Source of the DNA: Arthrobacter sp. OVS8
Lineage (GTDB): Bacteria; Actinomycetota; Actinomycetes; Actinomycetales; Micrococcaceae
Length of the DNA: 64,000 bases
Reading direction: 5' to 3'
Assembly (NCBI GenBank): GCA_028370155.1
Contig: CP116670.1
Coordinates: 2,294,001 to 2,358,000, forward strand
The notes beneath the pieces are model-generated. The model did no database searches and was not told the DNA's origin. It was given only the letters and a program-made list of their open reading frames with translations. The position numbers and the translations under genes were made by a program. This document shows positions 41,010 through 50,682 of this stretch, in pieces. Every line of letters begins with the position of its first letter. The stretch's first letter is position 1.

Positions 41010-41075
41010 ACCCCCGAGGGCGTTAACCCAACACGCGTTCCAGGCGTGCGCCATAGGCCGCTAGGCGAATTCTCC
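40991..41075 (-). tRNA. tRNA-Ser (GGA anticodon)
   Basis: 85-nt minus-strand type II tRNA. Acceptor GGAGAAT pairs with ATTCTCC plus discriminator G. D-arm region GCCTAGCGGCCTATGGC, anticodon loop CTGGAAC (anticodon GGA, reads UCC/UCU), a long variable arm, T-loop GGTTCAAATCC within a five-pair GGGGG/CCCCC stem. CCA is not encoded. It lies beside the SRP RNA and dnaX, a common actinobacterial order. Confidence 0.95.
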
Positions 41076-41157
41076 AGTAGCTTCTGAATCAAAAGCAGAT
41101 ACTAGAATACCTGAACTTCCCGGCATCGCCCAATTGGCCCCTCCGGCCCCCGCCCCA

Positions 41158-41239
41158 GGGGACATGCCCCACCCCTGCGGCGGCCACTGGACATACCCCC
41201 GTTATGCGCACTCCTGGCTGCGAAAAATGGGCATGTCCC
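41158..41239. repeat. Intergenic GGACATGCCC repeat cluster, copy A
   Basis: GGGGACATGCCCC (41158-41170), GGACATACCC (41189-41198) and inverted GGGCATGTCCC (41229-41239), the last followed by GCGGGAT. The same words recur at 45819-45959. The region between the tRNA and SRP RNA holds nothing else I can identify apart from the SRP RNA promoter. Confidence 0.75.
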
Positions 41240-41305
41240 GCGGGATTTCCCGGGACCAAAGCATGCGATTCGGGGCACACTCAAATGTCGGGTAAACTTG
41301 CTGAC

Positions 41306-41394
41306 GGCCCCTCATGTGGCGTCATCCTGTTGAACTCCCCAGGACCGGAAGGTAGCAAGGGTAAATGGGCTCTGGCGGGTGCATGAGGGGTCTT
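41306..41394 (+). ncRNA. ffs: Signal recognition particle small RNA (4.5S type)
   Basis: Contains the invariant SRP apical core: GAACTCCCCAGGACCGGAAG GTAGCAAGGG. The terminal helix GGCCCCTCATG pairs with CATGAGGGGTC, and TCTTTT after it is the terminator. About 89 nt. It binds Ffh (SRP54 M domain) for co-translational membrane targeting. Position directly upstream of dnaX matches other actinobacteria. Confidence 0.93.
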
Positions 41395-41425
41395 TTATGT
41401 CTGTGCCGATTGGTAGGGTTTAGCT

Positions 41426-44400
41426 GTGACTGTTACTACCGCTCTTTACCGTAGATACCGCCCTGATTCGTTCGCGGACGTTATCGGGCAGGAACACGTC
41501 ACCGAGCCGCTCATGACGGCCCTGCGCAAGAACCGCGTGAACCACGCCTACCTCTTCTCGGGCCCCCGCGGCTGCGGAAAGACCACCTCCGCCCGCATCC
41601 TGGCCCGTTGCCTCAACTGCGCCGAGGGCCCCACGGACACCCCCTGCGGGAAGTGCCCCAGCTGCGTCGAACTCGCCCGCGGCGGCTCCGGCTCGCTCGA
41701 CGTCATCGAAATCGACGCCGCCAGCCACGGCGGCGTGGACGACGCCCGCGACCTGCGCGAACGGGCCACCTACGCCCCCGTCCGCGACCGGTACAAGATC
41801 TTCATCATCGACGAAGCCCACATGGTCACTTCCGCCGGCTTCAACGCGCTGCTCAAGATCGTCGAAGAGCCGCCGGAACACATAAAGTTCATCTTCGCCA
41901 CCACGGAGCCGGACAAGGTCATCGGTACCATCCGCTCCCGCACGCACCATTACCCGTTCCGGCTCGTGCCGCCGGAACCGCTCATGGCGTACCTTGAACT
42001 GCTCTGCACGCAGGAAAACGTCCCCGTGGCGCCGGGCGTGCTCTCGCTCGTCATCCGGGCCGGCGGCGGCTCCGTGCGCGACTCCCTGTCCGTTTTGGAC
42101 CAGCTCATGGCGGGCGCCGCCCCACTGGCCTGGACTACGAACTCGCCGTCGCGCTGCTGGGCTACACCCACGCCTCCCTGCTGGACGACGTCGTGGAGGC
42201 CGTGGCCGCGTCCGACGCCGCCACCGTGTTCCGCGCGGTGGACCGCGTCATCCAGACCGGACATGACCCCCGCCGGTTTGTCGAGGACCTGCTCGAACGC
42301 TTCCGGGACCTCATCATCGTCCAGGCGATGCCGGAAAGCGCCCAGTCAATCCTTCGCGGCATGCCCGCGGACCAGATCGCACGCATGCAGAACCAGGCGC
42401 ACAACCTGGGCGCGGCCGAGTTGTCCCGGGCGGCGGACGTCACCAACACCGCCCTGACCGAGATGACCGGCGCCACCTCGCCGCGGCTGCACCTCGAACT
42501 GCTGTGCGCCCGAATTCTGCTGCCGTCCTCCGAGCAGACCGAGCGGGGAATTGCCGCCCGCATCGACCGGGTGGAACGCCGCCTGAATTACGCCGGGAAC
42601 GACGTCGGGTCCCCCGCGACGGCGCCTCCCGCTCCGGCGCCGTCGGTTGCGGCGCCTTCGGCTCCTGCGCCGTCCGTTCCTGCGCCGGCAACTCCGGCAC
42701 CCGCGGTTCCTGCCGCGGCAGTTCCCGGTCCGGCAGCCCCGGCGCCGGCAACTCCGGCCCCTGCCGTGGCACCGGTGACCGCGGTTGCGACCGCGGCGCC
42801 TTCGGCTCCTGCCCCTGCCATGGCACCGGAGCGCGGGACGGAACCGGCCAGGGAAACACTCACCCCGCCGCGCGTCAGCACCAGCGACTGGCCGGTCGAC
42901 GAGCCGGCCGGAGCGGACCGTGCCTCCTCCGGGAAGGCTCCGGCCCCGCAGGTATCCTCGCCGATGCAGCCGGCGCCAGCGCCAGCGGCCACGGCACAAT
43001 CCGTTCCCGCTCCGTCCGGACAAAGTGCGTCCGTCCCGTCCGCTCCCGTCCGCACGCAGCAGCCACCCGCACCAGCGCCTGCAGCGGCACCGGCCGCCGG
43101 CTCCGGTTCCGGGCCCGACGTCGAGGTCCTCCGCCGTGCCTGGCCGGAGATCCTGCAGACGCTGACCAAAATCAAGCGGAGCACGTGGGCCCTCGTCGAA
43201 CCGAATGCCCAGGTGGGCCACTTCGAGGACCATGTCCTGACGCTCGCGTTCACCACTTCCGGGCTGGCCGGCGCGTTCGGCCGCGCGGACCACTCCGAGA
43301 ACCTGCGGCAGGCGATCCACAAGACCATCGGCATCGAATGCCAGATCAATGCCGTGGCCAGTGGAAGCAACAGCGCAGCGAGCTCTGAGCCAAACCCAAA
43401 AGTACCCGTTAGCCGGGACGTCCCGGCCACGTCCACCGACGCCGACTGGGGGCTGCCTCCGGCCGCCGCCCCGACTCACCCCGGGTCACCGCAGCCGGCG
43501 CCCGCCCCGGCAGCTGTTCCGGTCATTCCGGCTGCTCCGTCACTCGCGCATCCGGCCGCTCCGGTTGCCGCGCCGCAGCCCGCTCCAGTCCGGGCAGCCG
43601 ACTCCCCTGCCCCGGCAGCGGCCGCTCCCGAGCGGCCCTCCGCCCCGGAGCCGGCAGTCGCAGCGGCCGGCGAGCAGCCGGCCGGGCCGCCGGAGACCGC
43701 CGGGTCCTACTCCTACCCCGACGACGACTGGGGACCCCCGCGCGACGAGGACGCTCCGCCGCTCGACGAGGAACCGCCTATGGACTGGGACCCGTCGGCC
43801 CCGGCCGTGCCGCGTTCCGCCCGGCCGGCCGCAGAGCCCGCACCGTCCCGCCAAAGGAAGGCCGCGGCAGGGCGTGCAAGCACGGCGTCCCAGGAGTCCC
43901 CTGCCACTGTCCCGGCTCCCCAGGCGCAGGACACCGCCAACGACCCGTGGGCCCGTGCAGTGGAAGCGGCTCCCGGAATCTGGGCGGTCGGCACCGGTTC
44001 CAATGTCGGGAGCTATCCGCCGGAGGAGTCGGTGTCACCCGAACCGACGCCGGAGCCGGAACCGCCGCATTACGAACCCGCGGCGGCCCAGGTCCCGCAC
44101 TACGCCGCAGCAGTGTCGTCGTCCGCCGCATATGAGCCCGTGGTGTCCGCGTCGAACGGCTGGGGCGACTCCGCCGAGTTGGTACCGGCCGGCGCTGCAG
44201 CTGCTTCAGCCTCGGCAAGCGCTCCGCCCGTCGCCGCGCCCGCCGCTTCACCAGTTCCGGCCCCTGAGGCTCCGGCCGCGTCAAACCCGACGGCGCGGCA
44301 AAGCCTCTACCAGCGGCTGTCCAACAGCCCGGAAGCCGAGGCCGGACGGGCCAAGGCTCCCGCCCGGGCCGCAGCCACCACCTACGTCCAGGACATCCCG

Positions 44401-44526
44401 AGCGCGGACGACGAAACGATCGAGGAATCGGGCGTGTTCGGACGGGCCGCCGTCGAACGTATCCTGGGCGGAAAGCTGGTCGAAGAGCGGTCACTGGACG
44501 GAAGCCCGCTGCCGCCGCGCTTCTAA
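41426..44526 (+). CDS. dnaX: DNA polymerase III subunits gamma/tau, frameshifted
   Basis: Clamp-loader ATPase of the replicative polymerase; essential. GTG start. AAA+ module: [20 protein letters not shown], Walker [21 protein letters not shown], zinc module [19 protein letters not shown], Walker [45 protein letters not shown] (sensor/Arg finger). One more C in the C4 run at 42120-42123 joins LMAGAA to [20 protein letters not shown]. After domain III comes a very long Ala/Pro/Glu-rich linker, a tau-like DNA-polymerase-binding segment around [18 protein letters not shown], and the conserved tail [20 protein letters not shown]. About 1034 residues; no slippery heptamer for a programmed frameshift. 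Confidence 0.93.
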
Positions 44527-44576
44527 CCTCCCCGCCGGGCCCCCGCCCGTCATCACCCCAAACGAACGAGGACATT

Positions 44577-45176
44577 GTGTACGAAGGTGCGGTTCAAGAG
44601 CTGATTGACGAGCTCGGACGCCTTCCCGGAGTCGGGCCGAAATCCGCGCAACGGCTGGCCTTCCACATCCTCGAGGCGGACCCGCAGGACATGAAACGGC
44701 TCGTGGACGCCATCACCACGGTCAAGGAACGGGTCAAATTCTGCACGGTGTGCGGCAACGTGACGGAGCAGGAGCTGTGCAACATCTGCCGCGACCCGCG
44801 CCGGGATCCTTCGATCATCTGCGTCGTCGAAGAATCCAAGGACGTCCTCGCCGTCGAACGCACGCGTTCGTTCCGCGGCCGCTATCACGTGCTGGGCGGG
44901 GCGATTAACCCCATCGCCGGAATCGGCCCGGAGCAGCTCCGGATCCGCGAACTCCTCACCCGGCTCAACGACGGCGCCATCCAGGAAATCATTATCGCCA
45001 CGGACCCCAACCTTGAGGGCGAGGCCACGGCGACCTACCTGGCGCGCATGCTTAAATCGATTGGCATCGCCGTCACGCGACTGGCCTCAGGCCTGCCGGT
45101 GGGAGGCGACCTCGAGTACGCCGACGAGGTCACCCTGGGCCGCGCCTTCGAGGGCCGCCGCAACGCGCTGAGCTGA
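44577..45176 (+). CDS. recR: Recombination protein RecR
   Basis: Intact, 199 residues, GTG start behind GAGG. HhH region [24 protein letters not shown]; zinc finger [64 protein letters not shown]; Walker-B-like [20 protein letters not shown]-terminal [23 protein letters not shown]. Loads RecA with RecF/RecO at gaps. Directly follows dnaX as in most bacteria. Confidence 0.97.
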   Translation: MYEGAVQELIDELGRLPGVGPKSAQRLAFHILEADPQDMKRLVDAITTVKERVKFCTVCGNVTEQELCNICRDPRRDPSIICVVEESKDVLAVERTRSFRGRYHVLGGAINPIAGIGPEQLRIRELLTRLNDGAIQEIIIATDPNLEGEATATYLARMLKSIGIAVTRLASGLPVGGDLEYADEVTLGRAFEGRRNALS

Positions 45177-45188
45177 GGGGTCCAGCCA

Positions 45189-45755
45189 ATGTGCCGACCG
45201 GCCCCGATCCGCACTGAACGCCTGGTGCTGCGTCCTGTCGCAATCGACGATGCGGCGGCCGTCCTCCGGTTCCGCGGCGATCCAGTGGCCACACAATATC
45301 TGTCCCACGATCCCCTGAGTCCCGCGGAGAACTTCGCCAGACTGGTTCAGCTGGTCGATGCCGCTGAATCGTCCGGCGTGGATTGGTTCAACTTCGGCTG
45401 GGCCATTGAGCTCCGCGAAACGGGCGAGGTCATTGGGGAGGGACGGACGTGGAACTCGGCAGAGCCGCCGGCGCCGGGCAGGATACCCGCCGACTGCGGG
45501 AGCCTCGGCTATGTTCTCCATCCCGACCACCACGGTCGCGGTCTGGGCCGCGAGGCGGCAGGTGCCCTGGTCAGCTGGCTTTTCGAACAACGCGGAACAC
45601 AAACTGTGTTCGCCGGCGTGTATGAGCCCAACCTACCCTCCAGCCGGCTCTTGGCGGGCCTGGGCTTCCGGCAGGACCGCCATTTCACTTCGGTGCAGGA
45701 CACAACGGGCAAGAACCTTCCGTCCTGGCGCTACAGGCTGGACCGGGCCAAATAA
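45189..45755 (+). CDS. GNAT acetyltransferase (RimJ/RimL-like)
   Basis: Intact, 188 residues. RTERLVLRPVAIDDAAAVLR opens in RimJ/L style; FNFGWAIELRETGEVIGEGR is beta4; LGYVLHPDHHGRGLGREAAG ALVSWLFEQRG is motif A (HxGxGxG-like); VFAGVYEPNLPSSRLLAGLG FRQD is motif B. Acts on an amino group of an unknown protein or small molecule. 12 nt after recR, possibly co-transcribed. Confidence 0.88.
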   Translation: MCRPAPIRTERLVLRPVAIDDAAAVLRFRGDPVATQYLSHDPLSPAENFARLVQLVDAAESSGVDWFNFGWAIELRETGEVIGEGRTWNSAEPPAPGRIPADCGSLGYVLHPDHHGRGLGREAAGALVSWLFEQRGTQTVFAGVYEPNLPSSRLLAGLGFRQDRHFTSVQDTTGKNLPSWRYRLDRAK

Positions 45756-45818
45756 CTCACTGGATCCCCGGACCGCCACTAAACCGGGCCCTCCGCCGTC
45801 GTGCCTACATTCCGGTCC

Positions 45819-45959
45819 GGACATGCCCAGCCTGCGCGCCCAGCGGCGGACATACTGCCCCTATGTCCATCCTTCGACACCACCGGGGCGCATGTCCCTG
45901 TTTGGGCAGGGGGACATGCCCGCTCCCCGTTCTGAACTCGTCCCGAGCGGGGCATGTCC
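45819..45959. repeat. Intergenic GGACATGCCC repeat cluster, copy B
   Basis: The 350-bp gap between the GNAT gene and lysC holds six copies of the word: direct at 45819-45828, 45848-45854 (GGACATA) and 45912-45921; inverted at 45862-45868 (TATGTCC), 45890-45898 and 45950-45959. The final copy is followed by AGCGGGATC, matching GCGGGAT after the last word of copy A. The lysC promoter must lie between here and 46105; GATAAACTGG at about 46022 is the only weak -10-like element I see. Confidence 0.75.
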
Positions 45960-46104
45960 AGCGGGATCGGGAGCGGGACTGTCTGGCATTTGGTCACAAT
46001 TCAGCAACCGCATGGTCGCGGCGATAAACTGGGCTAAGAAGTTACGCCGTCGCGCCGTTTGGTTGCTTGGCCCATAACCCCGATGATCCAGTGAGGGTGC
46101 GCGC

Positions 46105-47462
46105 ATGAGTTTGCCCACTACAGAAGTCCACCCCGGACCGCAGCCGCAGGGGCTGCCCGTGTCCGCCGCTCCCACGAAGCACCTTGTGGTGAAGAAGTTC
46201 GGCGGCTCCTCGGTGGCGGACGCCGAGGGCATCAAGCGGGTGGCCCGGCGGATCGTGGATGCCCAGAACGCCGGCGACGAAGTGGTTGTGGTGGTGTCCG
46301 CCATGGGCGACACCACCGATGAGCTCCTGGACCTCGCCGCGCAGGTCACGGACTCCGCCCCGCCCGGGAAATGGACATGCTCCTTTCCGCCGGCGAACGC
46401 ATTTCGATGGCCCTGCTCGCCATGGCCATCAACAAGTTCGGTTCCTCGGCCCAGTCCTTCACCGGCTCCCAGGCCGGCATGATCACCGACGGCATCCACG
46501 GCAAGGCCCGGATCATCGACGTCGACCCGCACCGCATCCGCACCGCCCTGGATAAGGGGCATGTTGCCATCGTCGCGGGCTTCCAGGGCATGAGCCGCAC
46601 CACCAACGAAGTCACCACGCTGGGACGTGGCGGCTCGGATACGACGGCGGTGGCCCTGGCCGCGGCTCTCGACGCCGATGTGTGCGAGATCTTCACCGAC
46701 GTCGACGGAATCTACACCGCTGATCCCCGCGTTGTTCCGTCCGCCCGCAAGATTGACCGGATCTCCAGCGAGGAAATGCTCGAACTGGCCGCATCCGGCG
46801 CCAAAATCCTGCACCTGCGCTGCGTGGAGTACGCGCGCCGTTTCGGTGTGCCGCTGCACGTCCGTTCCTCATTCAGCCAGAACGAAGGCACCTGGGTCCT
46901 GCCCGGGGCCGACGACAAGATCACAACCCAAGAGGGAGTTGCCTTGGAGCAGCCAATCATCTCCGGCGTCGCACACGACCGCTCCGAGGCCAAGGTCACG
47001 GTGGTCGGGGTTCCCGACATCCCCGGCAAGGCTGCTGCGATCTTCCAGGTCATCGCCGATGCGCACTCGAACATCGACATGATCGTCCAGAACGTCTCCA
47101 CCCACGGCACCGGCCGGACCGACATTTCCTTCACGCTGCCGATCGTCGAGGGCGCCGACGCCCTGGCCGCCCTGCACGCCGCACAGGACCGGATCGGCTT
47201 CGAGAGCATCGAGTACAACGAGCAGATCGGCAAGCTCTCGCTGATCGGCGCCGGCATGCGCTCCCACCCGGGCGTCTCTGCGCGGTTCTTCGCCGCGCTC
47301 TCGGAGGCCGGTATCAACATCAACATGATCTCCACGTCCGAGATCCGGATTTCCGTCGTGACACACGCGGATCTGCTCGACGACGCCGTGCGCGCCATCC
47401 ATAAGGCCTTCGACCTGGACAGCGAGGACGAGGCCACCGTCTATGGCGGTACCGGCCGCTGA
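46105..47462 (+). CDS. lysC: Aspartate kinase, frameshifted
   Basis: First step of the Lys/Met/Thr/Ile and diaminopimelate pathway. Catalytic domain: [103 protein letters not shown]. Two C-terminal ACT domains: [20 protein letters not shown] and [34 protein letters not shown], the feedback-inhibition sites. A base is missing at about 46363-46368 (APP then REMDMLL or GEMDMLL). About 452 residues with a slightly long N-terminus. Actinobacterial lysC often contains an internal beta-subunit start, which could apply here. Confidence 0.94.
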
Positions 47463-47491
47463 GCCACGCAGTGAGCACCCGGAACTGACTG

Positions 47492-47525
47492 GGAAAAGGG
47501 AGCGGCATCGTCCGCTCCCTTTTCC
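47492..47525. terminator. lysC terminator
   Basis: Perfect 14-bp hairpin GGAAAAGGGAGCGG (47492-47505) with CCGCTCCCTTTTCC (47512-47525), 6-nt loop. Serves lysC and probably the convergent small gene. Confidence 0.85.
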
Positions 47526-47545
47526 ATGCCCTCGCGGGCCGCTGC

Positions 47546-47779
47546 TCAGACTTCCTCTTTGGGGAGGTCTTCTTTTCGGACCGCGTAGTGATGTCCCTGC
47601 GCGTCGGTCTCCACTTCAAAACCGGCGAGGTCCGTCTCTGACGCATGCTCGAAGTCGTCGTTTTTATGAACGACCGGTGCGGAGTAATCACCCCGCGAGG
47701 CAGGGCCGAAAAGGAAGCGTGCCCATGAAGACGGGTGCAGGTGCTGCCGCAGGGCAGCCTTCCTCAGTGGAAGTGCCAC
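47546..47779 (-). CDS. Small hypothetical protein
   Basis: 77 residues if begun at GTG 47779. The C-terminal part SWARFLFGPASRGDYSAPVV, HKNDDFEHASETDLAGFEVE, TDAQGHHYAVRKEDLPKEEV has balanced, protein-like composition and clear third-position GC bias; the first 18 residues are less certain and the true start may be lost to a missing base. Function unknown. FLFGPA recalls IFGPAN in the neighbouring small protein, hinting at a shared short motif. Confidence 0.5.
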   Translation of the reverse strand: MALPLRKAALRQHLHPSSWARFLFGPASRGDYSAPVVHKNDDFEHASETDLAGFEVETDAQGHHYAVRKEDLPKEEV

Positions 47780-47913
47780 AATTCCCACCCCTCTCCCACG
47801 TCCGGGCCACGGGGAACGGCCGTGGCTGAGTGCTGGTGCCAGTGCCCTCATTTTACGCCCGGCGCGGGGAAAAGGCATGGGCGCCACCGGCCGGAATCGC
47901 GGCCGGACGCCGC

Positions 47914-48147
47914 TCAGCGCAGCGACTTGTCCTCGGGGTTGCGCGGCACAACATAGGTGCTGCCGTCGGGGCGGTGGAGCGTCTCCCACTGCTGGGTTTC
48001 GGCTTCGCGCTGGGCCAGTAGTTGACGGTTCTGCTCGGTCATCTCGTGCCCGAGGGCGCTGCGGTTGGCCGGACCGAAAATCATCCGGAGCTTGCCCATT
48101 GCGTGCATGAACCTCTGCGAGGCGTTTTCGGTACTTTCCTTGGCCAT
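47914..48147 (-). CDS. Conserved small hypothetical protein
   Basis: 77 residues: MAKESTENASQRFMHAMGKL, RMIFGPANRSALGHEMTEQN, RQLLAQREAETQQWETLHRP, DGSTYVVPRNPEDKSLR. Charged, helical, no membrane segment. Divergent from the MarR gene, with two overlapping palindromes between them, so it may be under MarR control. I recognise it only as a recurrent micrococcal protein of unknown role. Confidence 0.6.
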   Translation of the reverse strand: MAKESTENASQRFMHAMGKLRMIFGPANRSALGHEMTEQNRQLLAQREAETQQWETLHRPDGSTYVVPRNPEDKSLR

Positions 48148-48189
48148 CACTATCCACTCCTGAGAACGAGACGTTCCCATCAGTGTACG

Positions 48190-48208
48190 CTAATGATTAG
48201 TGCACTAA
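48190..48208. promoter_or_regulatory. Candidate MarR operator
   Basis: CTAATGATTAG (48190-48200, palindromic around G) overlaps TTAGTGCACTAA (48197-48208, perfect 12-bp palindrome). It lies 20 nt before the MarR start and between divergent genes, the usual place for autoregulation. Confidence 0.55.
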
Positions 48209-48227
48209 CTATCGACGGAGGACCCCT

Positions 48228-48699
48228 GTGACGGATGTGACCGACGAAACCCAGGACGACCTCCTGCTGGAACACCAGCTTTGCTTCGCGCTGACGGTGG
48301 CCTCCCGCAGTGTCGTTGGCGCGTACAAACCGGTGCTGGACAAACTCGGGCTGACCCACCCCAGTACCTCGTGATGCTCTCGCTCTGGGAATCCAGCCCC
48401 GGTCCGTCCGCGACATCAGCGACGCCCTTGCCCAGGAACCGGCAACCATTTCGCCCCTGCTGCGCCGCCTGGAAGCGGGCGGGTTCATCACGCGCCAGCG
48501 GGTCCCCGGCGACGAACGGACCCTCGCCGTCGGACTGACCCCGCAAGGCGCCGCGCTGCGAAAGCAGGCCACCGCCGTACCCGGCACCATGATGGACCGG
48601 CTGGGCCTGACCCGTGAACAAGTCCAACACCTGCATGCTTCCATGATGGACTTGATTGCGGCCACGAAGACCGGCGCCGACGGGCCGCCCCGGCGGTAG
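48228..48699 (+). CDS. MarR-family regulator, OhrR-like, two frameshifts
   Basis: GTG start. LLLEHQLCFALTVASRSVVG AYKPVLDKLGLTHPQYLVML SLWE holds the N-terminal Cys (QLCFAL) that senses organic hydroperoxides in OhrR. The wing-HTH follows: SVRDISDALAQEPATISPLL RRLEAGGFITRQRVPGDERT. Two C4 runs (48359-48362 and 48397-48400) need one more C each. About 157 residues. No ohr gene is visible within the window. Probably binds the palindromes just upstream. Confidence 0.8.
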
Positions 48700-48726
48700 A
48701 CTGGGCACAACACAGGAGGACTGCTG

Positions 48727-49274
48727 ATGCGCAAGCAACTGAGCCACGCGGCGCTGGTTCTGATCGCGGTAGCCACACTGGCCGCCTGCACACCGGGCGG
48801 CGGCGGAGCCCCTCGCCGACGGCTCCTGCCCCCGGCCAGACAGACGGGACCGGCACCCCCTCACCGGACACCGAAACGAAGACCCCCGCGCCCCCGCCGT
48901 CTGCTTCGGCCGTACCCTCGGGCCCCGGGGAGGGCAACGCCGAACTCGCCATCATGGTCAAACCATCCGAGACCGGCAAACCCACCAACTTCACGCTCGT
49001 CTGCCAGGACGGCGTCCCGGCCGCCGAGAGCCAGCACCCCGACGCCGCCGCAGCCTGCCTCGCGCTGAAGGACAACACGGCGCTCGTCAGTCCCGGCCCC
49101 CGGCCAACGGACCAGCCCTGCACCCAGCAGTACGGCGGCCCGCAACAGGCGACGGTGACCGGCGTCGTGGACGGCAACCCGGTCGAATCGACCTTCAGCC
49201 TGACCGACGGCTGCGAGATCGCCGAGTGGAATGCGGCCAAGGTCGTCCTCGGCTCCAGCGGCGGAGCTGTCTAA
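48727..49274 (+). CDS. Subtilisin-inhibitor-like (SSI) lipoprotein, frameshifted
   Basis: Signal peptide MRKQLSHAALVLIAVATLAACTP with lipobox LAAC, a Pro/Thr/Ser-rich linker, then an SSI-like domain: FTLVCQDGVPAAESQHPDAA, AACLALKDNTALVSPG, QPCTQQYGGPQQATVTGVVD, STFSLTDGCEIAEWNAAKVV. Four cysteines match the two SSI disulfides. By alignment with Streptomyces SSI (C-P-M-V-Y-D-P) the P1 position would be Gln in C-T-Q-Q-Y. One more C in the C4 run at 48809-48812 repairs the linker. About 182 residues. Likely inhibits a serine protease outside the membrane. Confidence 0.78.
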
Positions 49275-50227
49275 GCTGCAACATTTCCCGCAGGAAGACT
49301 GGCTGCCGCGCCAGGCCGATCATCAAGCGCGCGTCCGGCGCTACGCGGACCCTTACCTCGCTCGCCGGTCGGCGGGCAAGAAGCACCCGGTCGAGGACTT
49401 CCTCTTCACGTACTACACCCAGAAACCCGGCCAGCTGATGCGCTGGCACCCCGGTGCCGGCGTCGTGCTCTCCGGTGCCGCCGCTGCGGAGCGCGCCGGC
49501 TGGAAGCATTACCGCATGCCCGACGACGGCGAACTCGCCGCCGTCGGGCTGCCGGCCGCACCACGGCCGTCACGGTCGACGTCGAAACGTTCGTGCGCGA
49601 CCGCCGGGAGGCCCTCCAGTTCGCCGGGATCATCCTCGCCGGGACGGCGGCACGGCCCGCCCAGTTCGGCTGCTTCGGGCTGCACGAATGGGCCATGGTC
49701 TACCGGCAGGACAAGTTCGAGCTCCGGCATGAGTACCTCCAGCTGCGGCTCGGCGTCGAGAGGACCGACAAGGTGGTCGAGGAGAACCGGATCCGCTGCT
49801 CGCACTTCGATGCCTTCCGGTTCTACACGCCGGACGCCGTGCCGCTGAACAGTCTGGTGCCGAGCCGGGAAACCCAGCGGACCATGGAACAGCCAGGGTG
49901 CCTGCACGCCAACATGGACCTGTACAAGTGGGCCTACAAGCTCTCGCCGCTGCTCCCCAGCGAGCTGGTGATGGACTGCTTTGAGCTCTCCTGGCGCATC
50001 CGGGCCATGGACATGCAGGCTTCCCCTATGACTTGAACGAATGGGGCTATCCCGCCATCCTGATCGAGACACCCGAAGGCAAAGCCGAGTACGTCGAATA
50101 CCAGCGGGCTTTTTCCGCCGAATCGCAGGAACTGCGGCAGCGGCTGCTGCGGGAACTCACCCCCTGGCTCCGGGCGGCGGCGTCCGGCCGGGCCGCTGCT
50201 CCCGACAGCATGGAAGGACCGCAATGA
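49231..50227 (+). CDS. 3-methyladenine DNA glycosylase-type protein, frameshifted
   Basis: Matches an actinobacterial family annotated as 3-methyladenine DNA glycosylase: DWLPRQADHQARVRRYADPY LARRSAGKKHPVEDFLFTYY TQKPGQLMRWHPGAG, FGCFGLHEWAMVYRQDKFEL RHEYLQLRLG, CSHFDAFRFYTPDAVPLNSL, CLHANMDLYKWAYKLSPLLP. A base is missing near 49556-49563 and one in C4 50023-50026 (SPYDLNEWGYPAILIETPEG). The start is unclear; the in-frame ATG at 49231 overlaps the SSI gene by 44 nt. About 332 residues. The family name is by homology; I cannot confirm glycosylase residues. Confidence 0.65.
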
Positions 50228-50595
50228 CAGACAGTCACAGCCGCCTCGAAATCGATCTCACCGTCCGCCTGACGGAGGCCCCCGGCGCCCCGGAATACGT
50301 GTTCCGGCTGACGGCCAGCGGCGGCGCCCTTGCGGAAGGGTGCACGCTGCCGGACTCGCCGGCCGCCCTCGAGGCGGTCAGCCGGCACGGGGAGGACATC
50401 TTCTTCCCCAAGCCCGGTCCACCCAAGTTGTGCACCCAACAGTATGGAGGTCCGCAGGTGGCCGTGGTGACCGGCTGGTTTGAGGGCCGGGAAGTCAACT
50501 GCCAGTTCAGCCGCACCGACGGTTGTGAGATCGCCCGCTGGCGCGCCATGGCGCCGCTGCTGGGCGGAGTGGCAGGTTCCACCGGCGCCGTGTAG
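50224..50595 (+). CDS. Cytoplasmic SSI-like protein
   Basis: Intact, 123 residues; its ATG overlaps the upstream stop (ATGA). Same fold signature as the lipoprotein at 48727: KLCTQQYGGPQVAVVTGWFE, FSRTDGCEIARWRAMAPLL, with CTQQYGGPQ identical in both. There is no signal peptide and the N-terminus reads SRLEIDLTVRLTEAPGAPEY, so it would act inside the cell or leave by another route. Protease inhibition is possible but unproven; a structural homologue with another role is the alternative. Confidence 0.7.
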   Translation: MTDSHSRLEIDLTVRLTEAPGAPEYVFRLTASGGALAEGCTLPDSPAALEAVSRHGEDIFFPKPGPPKLCTQQYGGPQVAVVTGWFEGREVNCQFSRTDGCEIARWRAMAPLLGGVAGSTGAV

Positions 50596-50614
50596 GCCGG
50601 CAACAGGCTTAACG

Positions 50615-50648
50615 GCAACGGCCGGCGGTGAAAACCGCCGGCCGTTGC
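50615..50648. terminator. Bidirectional terminator between SSI-like gene and subtilase
   Basis: Perfect 14-bp hairpin GCAACGGCCGGCGG (50615-50628) with CCGCCGGCCGTTGC (50635-50648), 6-nt loop TGAAAA, between convergent genes. A TGTTGTTGTTGCTG stretch follows. Confidence 0.85.
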
Positions 50649-50682
50649 TGTTGTTGTTGCTGTGAGGAGCTCGGTACTGCGC

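Noticed and set aside
41426..44526. Programmed ribosomal frameshift in dnaX
   Set aside because: The break at 42120-42123 is inside the conserved clamp-loader domain, not after domain III, and has no A-rich slippery heptamer; it matches the general C4/C5 error pattern.
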